A stretch of DNA of 64,000 nucleotides from an uncultured bacterium (GTDB lineage: Bacteria > Bacillota > Clostridia > Lachnospirales > Lachnospiraceae). The number at the start of each line of letters is the position of its first letter. The stretch's first letter is position 1. Positions 44,013 through 52,706 of the stretch are shown here, piece by piece. Made by a program: the position numbers and the translations under genes. The notes under the pieces are model-generated. The model made no database searches, had not been told where the DNA came from, and saw only the letters and a list, made by a program, of their open reading frames with translations. The stretch spans positions 1 to 64,000 of the forward strand of contig CAJMQQ010000004.1 of NCBI GenBank assembly GCA_905215625.1, read 5' to 3'.

Positions 44013-46400
44013 ATGAGCTATTATGATGACGAGTTAGAAAGAGGACGAAACGGCAGAGATGGCAAACCAGAGATGCCCCGCCGTTCATCCGCCGGCCAAA
44101 GACCCGGCGGTACCAGTGAACGGGCTCAGTCCCAGAACCCAAGCAGAAGACAGACCAGTCCGGACGGGATGAACCAGACTCCAAGACCGGTGCGCCGTCA
44201 AACGGCTGGACAGCCATCAGACAGAACACCTTCCCAGACCCCGGAAGGAGTACGGCGTCAGCAGCCAGGAAGCCAGAACCCGGAAAGAGTACGGCGTCAG
44301 CAGCCAGGAAGCCAGGTACCAGAAGGAGTGCGGCGTCAGCAGCCAGGAGGCCAGGTACCAGAAGGAGTGCGGCGTCAGCAGCCGGGAGGCCAGACTCCAG
44401 AAGGGGCGCGCCGTCCGGTGTCTGGTTCTCAAAATGTCAGGGGAGTACGGGAAAATGGAGTTCCCAGACAGACTGCAAGAAGTATGGGCAGCCAGGAATC
44501 TGGAAGAGGACGTGTTCCGTTAGGAGGAAAAGCGGCTTCGAATCAAGGGGGTTCTTCCCGTCAGGGAAGCAGGGTTTCCGGAGGACCAAAGTTAAACGGA
44601 AATGGACCGGAGGATTTGGGACGCAGGGACAGTAACGGAGGAAGAATCACAGCGACCAGCCAGGCGGCAAAGAAGCAAGCGGAAAAAACGGCAAAGAACC
44701 GGAAAAAGCGCCGTCTGATTACACTGGCTATAGCAGAGTGCATTGCCCTGGTCTTTATTTTTACTTATGCGTTTTTTGCCAGAAAATGGAGTTTAATTGT
44801 TCAATCTTCCGACTGGGATGCAAAAGATGTAACCAATCCGGTGTTCTCCGTAGAAGTGCCGGAATATATGAAAGGCCATTGGACCTTTGCGGTATTCGGC
44901 GTGGACAGCCGGGATAAAAACGTCTTAAAAGGAACCAACTCAGATGTTATTATGATTTGCGATGTCAATCAGGATACCGGAGAGATTAAGCTGGTATCAG
45001 TATTCAGGGATTCTTATTTGAATCTGGATGATAAGGGAACCTATAATAAGATTAACCAGGCTTATTTTGTAGGAGGTCCGACCCAGGCAGTAAAAGCCCT
45101 GAATAAAAACCTGGATTTAAACATTACGGATTATGTAACCTTTAACTGGAACGCAGTTGCCAACGGAATTAATGCCCTGGGCGGCATTGATATGAATATC
45201 AGCAAGGCAGAGTTCTATTACATTAACTCCTTTATTACTGAGACAGTAAAGGGAACGGGAATCGGTTCCCATCAGCTGACCCATGCAGGGGAAAATCATC
45301 TGGACGGTGTCCAGGCAGTTGCTTATGGCCGCCTTCGTCTGATGGATACGGACTATGCCCGTACCGAGCGTCAGAGAAAGGTAATAAAAGCCGCATTTGA
45401 CAAAGCGGTAAAAGCAGATCTGGCAACGTTAAACAGTCTTGTAGGCGCGGTACTGCCGCAGGTTTCTACCTGTATTGATGTAAATGATATTTTTGGAATG
45501 CTGAAAAATGTGTCTAAATATCACATTGGAGATACGATGGGCTTCCCTGCTGCAAGAGGCGAGGCAAGTATTCCCAAAAAAGGCGCCTGCGTAATTCCCC
45601 AGACGCTGGAAAGCAATGTAATCGCTCTTCACGAGTTTTTGTTTGGCGAAGAAAACTATGTGCCAAGCAGTACGGTAAAGGAAATCAGCGCTAAGATTGC
45701 CAGCGATACCGGTATGTATAAGGCAGGAACTGCGATTAAGAACGTACCGACCGATAACGGCGTTATTCCAAGCAGCAAATCGCCGACAAAGACGACAGAA
45801 GAAACGGATAAAACGAGCAGCAGCGCTCCAACCTTTGAAACCGATGAAGAAGGAAACTTCTATGATGAAGAAGGAAATCTGGTAGACGAAGAGGGCCGCC
45901 GCATTGATGAGTACGGATTCCTGATTGATGAGGAAGGCCGTCGGATTGATGAAGACGGAAACCTGCTGGAAGAACCGAGAGAAACCGATGTAGATGGCAA
46001 TCCGATTGTGGATGGAGAGACAGAGGATGAAAATGGCCGTCCGCTGACACCGGTTACCCCAGCGGAATCAGGTTCTTCCGGAACGATCAAACCAGGAGAG
46101 AGTACGAGTCCGACCAGACCATCGTCTCCTTATCCAACGGAACCTACAGCCCCGACTGCTCCTACCAGGCCAATCAGTCCTGGAGCGGAAGAGACAACCG
46201 AAGGAGTCGGACCTGGAACGGGTCTGGAGCCAGGCAGTTCCGGAGGCCCGAATGGCTCTGGAATCATTGACAATTCCACAAACGGGCCTTCATCTGGAAA
46301 CAATGTTTCAGGCAGAGAGCCTGGAGGCGGACAAAGCGGACCGTCTACGATTACGCCAGTCCCCACAGAAAACTATGACAATATAGGGCCAGGCTTGTAA
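44013..46400 (+). CDS. LytR-CpsA-Psr (LCP) glycopolymer transferase with long repeat tails
   Basis: The 795-residue protein is unusually long for the family. A cytoplasmic N-terminal tail of about 230 residues holds five 13-residue repeats, rich in Arg, Gln and Pro. One membrane helix lies near residues 235-257. The LCP domain (about 289-465) has FGVDSRDKN, SVFRDSYLNL, NAYF-like INQAYF and RTERQRKV. The outer tail has acidic repeats (DEEGN, EEGRRIDE) near 610-655 and a Pro/Ser/Thr/Gly-rich end. LCP enzymes join undecaprenyl-linked polymers to peptidoglycan, so it likely anchors the glycan made by the operon before it. Confidence 0.9.
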   Translation: MSYYDDELERGRNGRDGKPEMPRRSSAGQRPGGTSERAQSQNPSRRQTSPDGMNQTPRPVRRQTAGQPSDRTPSQTPEGVRRQQPGSQNPERVRRQQPGSQVPEGVRRQQPGGQVPEGVRRQQPGGQTPEGARRPVSGSQNVRGVRENGVPRQTARSMGSQESGRGRVPLGGKAASNQGGSSRQGSRVSGGPKLNGNGPEDLGRRDSNGGRITATSQAAKKQAEKTAKNRKKRRLITLAIAECIALVFIFTYAFFARKWSLIVQSSDWDAKDVTNPVFSVEVPEYMKGHWTFAVFGVDSRDKNVLKGTNSDVIMICDVNQDTGEIKLVSVFRDSYLNLDDKGTYNKINQAYFVGGPTQAVKALNKNLDLNITDYVTFNWNAVANGINALGGIDMNISKAEFYYINSFITETVKGTGIGSHQLTHAGENHLDGVQAVAYGRLRLMDTDYARTERQRKVIKAAFDKAVKADLATLNSLVGAVLPQVSTCIDVNDIFGMLKNVSKYHIGDTMGFPAARGEASIPKKGACVIPQTLESNVIALHEFLFGEENYVPSSTVKEISAKIASDTGMYKAGTAIKNVPTDNGVIPSSKSPTKTTEETDKTSSSAPTFETDEEGNFYDEEGNLVDEEGRRIDEYGFLIDEEGRRIDEDGNLLEEPRETDVDGNPIVDGETEDENGRPLTPVTPAESGSSGTIKPGESTSPTRPSSPYPTEPTAPTAPTRPISPGAEETTEGVGPGTGLEPGSSGGPNGSGIIDNSTNGPSSGNNVSGREPGGGQSGPSTITPVPTENYDNIGPGL
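44232..44426 (+). repeat. Five 39-bp in-frame tandem repeats in the LCP gene
   Basis: Each unit encodes a version of SQVPEGVRRQQPG (residues 74-138 of the protein). The middle copies are nearly identical in DNA, so copy number could vary by slippage without breaking the frame. Confidence 0.85.
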
Positions 46401-46443
46401 AAAAGCCTGTCATATAAGCCGGTGTGCAGCCGGAAAAAACGCC

Positions 46444-46487
46444 GCCGCAGTATGAGATCTGGAAGGATTTCATTCTGCGGCAGTTTT
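46444..46487 (+). terminator. Terminator of the second glycan operon
   Basis: A long stem built on CCGCAG (about 46444) and CTGCGG (about 46474) with extended pairing is followed by TTTTT. Confidence 0.8.
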
Positions 46488-46580
46488 TCATAAATTGATT
46501 ATGAATTTATCACAATTTGGTCACAAATGCTTGGTAAACTGGGTACTATCAAAAGGAAATCGAGGAAGGAGCTTATCATT

Positions 46581-48290
46581 ATGAATGAACAAAACGAAAG
46601 AAACAATGAAAATGGTATGAATCCGGATTCCAATCACATAGAAAACGACACCAGAAAAGACGAATCCGTTAATTTTGTACTGAAGGAGAATAAGGAGCAG
46701 AATCATTCTTCGTATGAAGGACCTTATCGTGCCAGTGAAAACCAGTATTACAATGGAAATGCAGGCGGCCAGCCTCAGGGAAATCCATATGCATCCAGCC
46801 AGGCAAACGGCCAGCCACAGTTAAACAGCCAGGCAAATGGCCAGTCTAATAATCAGCATCAGGGAAATCCGTACCAGAACGGTCAGGGACAGCCAAATCC
46901 ATATCAGGGCGGGCCTGTAAGACCAAATTATTATCAAAATCCATATTCGAACAATGGCCAGCCTCAGCCCAATAATCAGCATCAGGGCACAGGTCCAAAC
47001 CGGCAGAAGAAAAAAGGAGGCATGGCAAAAAAAGCGGGAGTCATTACGGCGGCAGCACTGCTGTTTGGTGTAGTTTCCGGCGGAACGATGGTGGGAATCA
47101 ACGTATTGTCGAATAGTCTTTTAGCAGGCAATGCAGTTGAAACTCCAGCAGAGACCAAAGAAGTAGCGCCTCAGACAGCGGCATCTTCCGAGGCAGTGGC
47201 ACAGGCACAGACCGCAGAAAATACAGATGGCGCAGTAGTGATGGACGTTTCCGCAATTGTAGAAGATGTAATGCCGTCTATGGTATCTATTGACAATACT
47301 GTATTATATACTACCCAGAACTGGTTTTACGGCAACCAGACCTATGAAGTTCCCAGCAGCGGAAGCGGAATTATTGTAGGAGAAAATGATACGGAGCTTC
47401 TGATTGTTACCAATAACCATGTAATCGAGGATTCCAAAGAGATCAAAGCCACCTTTATCGACGGAACTTCCGTAGACGCGGCTATAAAAGGAACCGATTC
47501 GGTAGCAGACCTGGCAGTAATTGCAGTTCCGTTAGACCAGATTCCAGATGATACCAAGAGCCGCATCAAACCGGCAGTTCTGGGAGATTCGGAAGAACTG
47601 AAAATGGGACAGGGCGTAATTGCCATTGGTAATGCATTAGGTTATGGACAGACTACTACCGTAGGCTATATCAGCGCTGTGGACAGACAGATTCAAGTAG
47701 ATGAAAGCGGAGCAACGAAAAACGTCATTCAGACAGATGCAGCCATTAACCCAGGAAACAGCGGCGGCGCTTTAGTCAACATGAAGGGCGAAGTCATTGG
47801 TATCAATGAGGCAAAGACCTCTGCAACCTCCGTAGAAGGCGTTGGATATGCCATTCCGGTATCAGAGGCTCAGGATATTATCAAAGACCTGATGAACCAG
47901 AAGACCAGAATTGCAGTAGATGCAGAAAAACAGGGTTATTTGGGAATCCAGGGAACAGATGTCAGCGAGCAGGATGCTTCTTTGTACGGAATGCCGGTAG
48001 GCGTATTCGTATACAAAGTGGTAGAAGGCGGAGCTGCCAGCCAGTCCGAACTTCAGGAAAAAGATATTATTACTAAGATTGATAACCAGTCTATCCGCAC
48101 CATGGAAGAACTGAAAAATATGCTGACATACTATGAGAGCGGAACAACCGTTACTATGACGGTGATGCGTCTGGAAAATGGCCAGTATGTAGAAAAGCAG
48201 ATAGACATTGTTTTAGGAAGCAAACCGGAAGAAGAAACAGAATCCAAACCAGAGGCACAGTCCCAGAGCCAGAGAGGATTCTGGAGATAA
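46581..48290 (+). CDS. htrA: HtrA/DegP-like membrane serine protease
   Basis: The 569-residue protein has a cytoplasmic N-terminal tail of about 145 residues rich in Asn, Gln, Pro and Gly. A membrane helix lies near 150-175, then a trypsin-like domain with the triad visible: His in VTNNHVIED, Asp in SVADLAVI, Ser in NPGNSGGALV. A C-terminal PDZ domain follows (YLGIQGTDVSEQ, IITKIDNQSI). It degrades or refolds misfolded proteins outside the membrane. The ATG at 46581 has AAGGAG at good distance and an earlier frame is unsupported. It is flanked by terminators on both sides. Confidence 0.92.
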   Translation: MNEQNERNNENGMNPDSNHIENDTRKDESVNFVLKENKEQNHSSYEGPYRASENQYYNGNAGGQPQGNPYASSQANGQPQLNSQANGQSNNQHQGNPYQNGQGQPNPYQGGPVRPNYYQNPYSNNGQPQPNNQHQGTGPNRQKKKGGMAKKAGVITAAALLFGVVSGGTMVGINVLSNSLLAGNAVETPAETKEVAPQTAASSEAVAQAQTAENTDGAVVMDVSAIVEDVMPSMVSIDNTVLYTTQNWFYGNQTYEVPSSGSGIIVGENDTELLIVTNNHVIEDSKEIKATFIDGTSVDAAIKGTDSVADLAVIAVPLDQIPDDTKSRIKPAVLGDSEELKMGQGVIAIGNALGYGQTTTVGYISAVDRQIQVDESGATKNVIQTDAAINPGNSGGALVNMKGEVIGINEAKTSATSVEGVGYAIPVSEAQDIIKDLMNQKTRIAVDAEKQGYLGIQGTDVSEQDASLYGMPVGVFVYKVVEGGAASQSELQEKDIITKIDNQSIRTMEELKNMLTYYESGTTVTMTVMRLENGQYVEKQIDIVLGSKPEEETESKPEAQSQSQRGFWR

Positions 48291-48307
48291 AAGAAGGAAC
48301 CAGTAAA

Positions 48308-48357
48308 AACAGCAGGATAAGTGCGGACAAACTCCCCTTATGCTGCTGTTCTTTTCT
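48308..48357 (+). terminator. Terminator after htrA
   Basis: A stem between 48308-48321 and 48337-48350 (AACAGCA with TGCTGTT, plus ATAAG with CTTAT, one bulge) is followed by CTTTTCT. Confidence 0.65.
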
Positions 48358-48386
48358 AAAAAGTTCATTAAATTTACAGCATTCTC

Positions 48387-48415
48387 TTGTTTCTATAGCG
48401 TAAATACCTTATAAT
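48387..48415 (+). promoter_or_regulatory. Promoter for clpX
   Basis: TTGTTT (48387-48392), a 17-bp spacer and a perfect TATAAT (48410-48415) lie about 110 bp before the start codon. No CtsR- or HrcA-type operator is evident. Confidence 0.6.
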
Positions 48416-48522
48416 ATACTAGTCTAACTATTGCTAATAGCAGAGAACACACGTAGGACAGTAGTTTTGGGAAAGGGCTGCTGGATACGGATGAAGTCTG
48501 ATCACACAAAAGGAGAATAAAA

Positions 48523-49944
48523 TTGGACGATAAGGAAAAAGAAGGTTTCGAAAATACCTTGGATAAAACAGAACAGAATAAAGAAGATACCTCGTCAAAA
48601 GAGGATCGATACGAAAAGATCTGCTATATGTGCCGCCGCCCGGAAAGCAAGGCAGGCCCAATGATTACCATGCCTGGGAATATGTGTATATGCAGCGACT
48701 GTATGCAGAAGGCATTTGATTCTCTTCAAAACAATGGTATTGATTTTTCTAAAATTCAGAATATGCCGTATATGAATCTGAATTTCAATGATTTCATGCC
48801 GGTTCCTCCGGAAAGTATGGAAATTCCTCAAAAACAAAAGGTAAAGAAAAAAACGGGAAAGACGCAGACTCTGACTATGAAGGACATTCCTGCGCCCCAT
48901 CAGATTAAGGCTCAGCTGGATCAATATGTAATCGGACAGGACCAGGCGAAAAAGGTAATGTCTGTAGCCGTTTATAATCATTACAAACGCGCCCTTGTGG
49001 ACTGGAGAAAAGAAGCCAAAGAGGATGGGGTGGTAATTGAAAAATCCAATATTCTGATGATTGGACCTACTGGAAGCGGAAAGACTTATCTGGTAAAAAC
49101 CCTGGCAAAGCTTCTGGATGTTCCGTTAGCGATTGCAGACGCGACGTCTCTGACAGAAGCGGGATACATCGGCGACGATATTGAGAGCGTTGTTTCCAAG
49201 TTGTTAGCGGCTGCAGACAATGACGTGGAAAAGGCAGAGAGAGGCATTATTTTTATCGACGAGATTGACAAGATTGCCAAGAAAAAAGAGACCCATACCA
49301 GAGACGTCAGCGGAGAATCCGTACAGCAGGAGTTGCTAAAGCTGTTAGAGGGAAGCATTGTGGAAGTGCCGGTAGGAGCAAACCAGAAAAACGCCATGAC
49401 GCCTACGGCAACCGTCAATACGGATAATATTCTGTTTATCTGCGGCGGAGCATTTCCAGAACTGGAAAATATCATCAAGGAGCGCTTGACCAACAAATCC
49501 TCCATTGGATTTAACAGCGCGTTAAAAGATGAATTTGAAAATGACGATGATATTTTAAAGTATGTAACCAACGATGATCTGCGGGCATTCGGTATGATTC
49601 CGGAGTTTTTAGGCCGTCTGCCGGTTACCGTTACGTTAAAGAGTTTAAGTGAAGATATGCTGGTTCGGATTTTGAAAGAGCCGAGAAACGCTATCTTAAA
49701 GCAGTATGAGAAACTTCTTGCAATGGATGAGGTAAAGCTGGTCTTTGAAGACGAGGCTCTTACCTGGATTGCACAGGAAGCCATTAAGAGAAAGACTGGC
49801 GCTCGTGCGTTAAGAGCCATTCTGGAAGAGTTTATGCTGGATATTATGTATGAAATTCCAAAAGATCCGAATATTGGTTCCGTTGTCATTACAAGGCCTT
49901 ACTTAGAAAAACATGGAGGGCCTCTGGTACAGATGAGGGGATAA
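48523..49944 (+). CDS. clpX: ClpX-type AAA+ unfoldase
   Basis: The 473-residue protein has an N-terminal zinc finger (Cys34, Cys37, Cys57, Cys60) and a ClpX AAA+ core. The core shows Walker A GPTGSGKT near residue 181, pore loop GYIGDD, Walker B IIFIDEID, sensor-2 TGARALR and the ClpP-docking motif in SSIGFNS. It unfolds substrates for ClpP. The start is TTG after AAAGGAG. No clpP, tig or lon is adjacent, so this is a ClpX outside the usual tig-clpP-clpX arrangement, possibly a second copy. An insertion of basic residues follows the zinc finger. Confidence 0.92.
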   Translation: MDDKEKEGFENTLDKTEQNKEDTSSKEDRYEKICYMCRRPESKAGPMITMPGNMCICSDCMQKAFDSLQNNGIDFSKIQNMPYMNLNFNDFMPVPPESMEIPQKQKVKKKTGKTQTLTMKDIPAPHQIKAQLDQYVIGQDQAKKVMSVAVYNHYKRALVDWRKEAKEDGVVIEKSNILMIGPTGSGKTYLVKTLAKLLDVPLAIADATSLTEAGYIGDDIESVVSKLLAAADNDVEKAERGIIFIDEIDKIAKKKETHTRDVSGESVQQELLKLLEGSIVEVPVGANQKNAMTPTATVNTDNILFICGGAFPELENIIKERLTNKSSIGFNSALKDEFENDDDILKYVTNDDLRAFGMIPEFLGRLPVTVTLKSLSEDMLVRILKEPRNAILKQYEKLLAMDEVKLVFEDEALTWIAQEAIKRKTGARALRAILEEFMLDIMYEIPKDPNIGSVVITRPYLEKHGGPLVQMRG

Positions 49945-49953
49945 GAAATTATG

Positions 49954-49983
49954 GGGCGTGCCGTCTGCGGCGCGCCCTATTTT
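49954..49983 (+). terminator. Terminator between clpX and the convergent S8 protease gene
   Basis: GGGCGTGCCG (49954-49963) pairs with CGGCGCGCCC (49968-49977) around a 4-nt loop, followed by a T-rich stretch. Confidence 0.75.
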
Positions 49984-49989
49984 GCTCTC

Positions 49990-51858
49990 TTACTCCCGCA
50001 GCTGCAGAAAGGTATTGTAAAGATTCAGGCTTCCATAACCCCACTCTTTATTGGGATAGGTAAAAGCCCTGCTTCTTGTGGCGCCGCGGACCAGGTAAGA
50101 ACGGATAGCGGCTTCGCTCATAGAAGGATCATTGCCTTCCACAATCCCCCAGGAAAGCAGATTGGCCACAGCGCCTGCTGTAATGGCGGCGGAGATAGAA
50201 GTACCGGTTTTGCGAACCATAGGAACTTCAGGGAGAGGGGATGCGGAATTCGTTTCATCTGGCGCTAAGGTGCGATATGCGGCTTCTGGAACGATGCCGG
50301 GGCCGTAAACTTCCACACCGGGGGCTACAATATCCGGTTTAATCCGTCCGTCAATGGTATACCCTCTTCCGGAATGGATAAAAATGTTTCCGGCTTCATG
50401 GTTGTATGCTCCGATGGTAATGGGCTGGGGGGTATTGCCGGGAGAAGTAATGGTGGAAGAAGGATTGGGCTGCAAAAAGACGGTATTGGGAGAAATAAAG
50501 GTTTCTGCAGGCAGCCACATATGGTAGTCTCCATCCAGCAAAAGATTGCTGTAGACCCGAATCCGCCAGATACCAGGGGAAGGATTGAGAAACCGCATAA
50601 AGACCAGTTGTTTTCCAGAACTTAATTCATGGGGACGGTAGCTGACAAAGATGACAGTGGGTTCTAAAAGGAAGGAAATGGTAGCGTTGCTGCTTAAGGT
50701 AAGGGGAATCCGTCCGATGGTTTCTCCGCTTGGAGAAACAAATCCGACCGTATAGGTTTCCGGCGTAGAAGCCCACAGCTCGGTTACAAATCCATTTTCG
50801 CCTTCTCCTACCCGTATTTCCACCTCGTCCGGCTGGGAATCGCTGGGGACAGATCCGACATAATGGTGTCCCAAACCGCTTTCATTTCCAGCAGCAATCA
50901 CCGTACAAGCGCCGATGGACTGGGTAATACTGCCTAAAGATAAGCTTAAAGGAGAGGTTCCTCCATGGCTTCCTAAGTTAGTTCCCAGGCCGATGCAGAC
51001 CACCAGGGGCATCCGGTAAAATCTGGCTACTTCGGAAAGGTAGCGGATTCCCAAAATGATGTCATTTTCCTGGTAGGCATGAGCGCCTTTGCTGATACAG
51101 AAAAATTCCCGCAGATATTGCTTAGCGGGTTTTAGCTTTACTATGGCTAAGGAAGCTTCAGGGGCTGCGCCGGAAAAATCCGAAGACGGAAGGGCGGTTC
51201 CCGCTGCTACTCCGGCTAAAAAAGTACCATGTCCCAGAGTGTCTTTGGAAGGAACCAGAGAAAGAGGATCCGGAGAAGCCAGGGCTTCATTGATCTGTTC
51301 TTCTCCAAAATGGACGCCATACTGGAGAAAATCAAACGGGCCTTCTTTTTTGGCAGAAGAACTGTCCGATACGGCTGGATCAGAAGAACGGGGATTTAAG
51401 GGTTTGGGAATGGTCTGGTCCCAGATTCCCAAAATTCTGGTAGAACCATCCTGCTTCCGGAAGACAGGACTTCGGTAGTCAATTCCGGTATCAAGAAAAC
51501 CGATCAGTGTTCCACGTCCTTTCTGGCCTAAGGAAGGCTGATTAAATACCTGGAAAATTCCGGAAGATTCCAGGGCAGAGGTGTCTAACAGGGTAAAAAG
51601 TTTTGGGATAGCGTAATAAGGATATTTTTCAAGAGAAATGGGAAGAGTATGTTCAGAGGGAAGATAGATGATGGAATAGCCTGGAAATGCATAATCTGAG
51701 CATACCGGCATGGCGTCCGGTTCTGCAGAAAGCCAGCCTTCGCTTCCGAGGCGGTAAATAAAATCCGTGAAGTCTTCTGAGGTAATGTCAACCGTACAGG
51801 CAGCCATAAGTCCCTCCGGCATTTTTTGTATAGTATATGTGGAGGGGAATGAAAACAT
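49990..51858 (-). CDS. Subtilisin-family (S8) protease, CspB-like
   Basis: The 622-residue protein has all three catalytic residues: Asp in GFLDTGIDY, His in LGHGTFLAGVAAG and Ser in KTGTSISAA. A beta-rich jelly-roll-like insert lies between the His and Ser blocks, as in clostridial Csp proteases that process cortex hydrolases at germination. There is no signal peptide, also as in that group. The family is expanded in Lachnospiraceae, so a germination role is inference. It is transcribed divergently from an LspA-like gene, with a palindrome in between. Confidence 0.87.
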   Translation of the reverse strand: MFSFPSTYTIQKMPEGLMAACTVDITSEDFTDFIYRLGSEGWLSAEPDAMPVCSDYAFPGYSIIYLPSEHTLPISLEKYPYYAIPKLFTLLDTSALESSGIFQVFNQPSLGQKGRGTLIGFLDTGIDYRSPVFRKQDGSTRILGIWDQTIPKPLNPRSSDPAVSDSSSAKKEGPFDFLQYGVHFGEEQINEALASPDPLSLVPSKDTLGHGTFLAGVAAGTALPSSDFSGAAPEASLAIVKLKPAKQYLREFFCISKGAHAYQENDIILGIRYLSEVARFYRMPLVVCIGLGTNLGSHGGTSPLSLSLGSITQSIGACTVIAAGNESGLGHHYVGSVPSDSQPDEVEIRVGEGENGFVTELWASTPETYTVGFVSPSGETIGRIPLTLSSNATISFLLEPTVIFVSYRPHELSSGKQLVFMRFLNPSPGIWRIRVYSNLLLDGDYHMWLPAETFISPNTVFLQPNPSSTITSPGNTPQPITIGAYNHEAGNIFIHSGRGYTIDGRIKPDIVAPGVEVYGPGIVPEAAYRTLAPDETNSASPLPEVPMVRKTGTSISAAITAGAVANLLSWGIVEGNDPSMSEAAIRSYLVRGATRSRAFTYPNKEWGYGSLNLYNTFLQLRE

Positions 51859-51898
51859 TCACTGGACGAACCGGTCCCAACATAGTAAAATGATAACA

Positions 51899-51912
51899 TC
51901 AGTGTACACTGA
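51899..51912. promoter_or_regulatory. 14-bp palindrome between S8 protease and lspA genes
   Basis: TCAGTGTACACTGA is a perfect palindrome 40 bp upstream of one start codon and 52 bp upstream of the other. It may be an operator for both genes. No matching regulator is identified. Confidence 0.4.
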
Positions 51913-51964
51913 CGCTAATGATTCAGGATGATGGAAAAACGATAAAAAAGAGGAAGGTGACAGG

Positions 51965-52456
51965 ATGTTCTGGATTGGATTGATTGCAGCGCTGGCGTTT
52001 TTAGATTTGTGTTTGAAAGAATTGATAGAGGAGCAGAAGGACGAATGTTTTCCAAAGGAACTGGAGAAAAGCAAGGGAAAGATTATTCTTCACAAAAGCC
52101 ATAATTCTGGATTCCCATTTGGTTTTCTGAAAGAGAAAACAGAACTGGTCAAGATGATTCCGGTAGCAGCAGCTTCCGCAGTATTTGGGGCACTGGCTTA
52201 TCTGATGGGGAAAAAGGGACATCTTGCCGAGAAAACTGCATTTTCCCTGACCGTAGGAGGCGCGTTAAGCAATATTTTCGACCGGTATAAGAGAGGCTAT
52301 GTGGTGGATTACTTTAGCTTTGATGTAAAAGGACTGAAAAAAGTGATTTTCAATCTGGGAGATCTGTTTGTATTTGCAGGCGTACTGCTGGCCCTGCTGG
52401 TAGAAGTGTGCAGCTGGGTAAGGGAAGGATTCCAGAAAGCCAGGGCTGGGAAATAG
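51965..52456 (+). CDS. lspA: Signal peptidase II-like protein
   Basis: The 163-residue membrane protein has about four helices. It shows the LspA catalytic motifs in divergent form: GGALSNIFDRYKRGYVVDYFSF (first Asp) and FNLGDLFVF (second Asp, where most enzymes have FNxAD). The NSG turn in HNSGFPFGFL matches the NxGxxFG region. LspA removes the signal peptide of prolipoproteins. The divergence and isolation suggest a paralogue with special substrates, although it may still be the only copy. Confidence 0.8.
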   Translation: MFWIGLIAALAFLDLCLKELIEEQKDECFPKELEKSKGKIILHKSHNSGFPFGFLKEKTELVKMIPVAAASAVFGALAYLMGKKGHLAEKTAFSLTVGGALSNIFDRYKRGYVVDYFSFDVKGLKKVIFNLGDLFVFAGVLLALLVEVCSWVREGFQKARAGK

Positions 52457-52644
52457 CAGAACAGTGAGTACACTTATAGGAAAGTAACAAAGTTAAATTT
52501 AGAAAATTTTATGCTCTTTATAAATGTAAAGTTGTCCTGGCTGAATTACAAAGTGATGGTAGTGGATTCGCTTATATATAAAAACTGGTATTTTGAGGTC
52601 AGCTGATAAAAAATGGATAAAGGTCAGGCGGTTTTCTCCCCATA

Positions 52645-52673
52645 TTGACAGAATGATGGAAATATTGTAAAAT
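52645..52673 (+). promoter_or_regulatory. Promoter for the CorC/HlyC gene
   Basis: A perfect TTGACA (52645-52650), a 17-bp spacer and TAAAAT (52668-52673) lie close to the TTG start. The rest of the 250-bp gap from 52457 is AT-rich and shows no gene. Confidence 0.75.
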
Positions 52674-52706
52674 CACTACTAAAAACAAAAGAAGGAGTGA
52701 TTTTTT

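Noticed and set aside
44232..44426. Short regular repeats as a possible CRISPR array
   Set aside because: The units are contiguous, in frame and encode a protein repeat. There are no spacers and no cas genes in the window.
49086..49889. 267-codon open frame opposite clpX
   Set aside because: It is a low-complexity, serine-rich product opposite a fully conserved AAA+ gene, typical of an antisense shadow.
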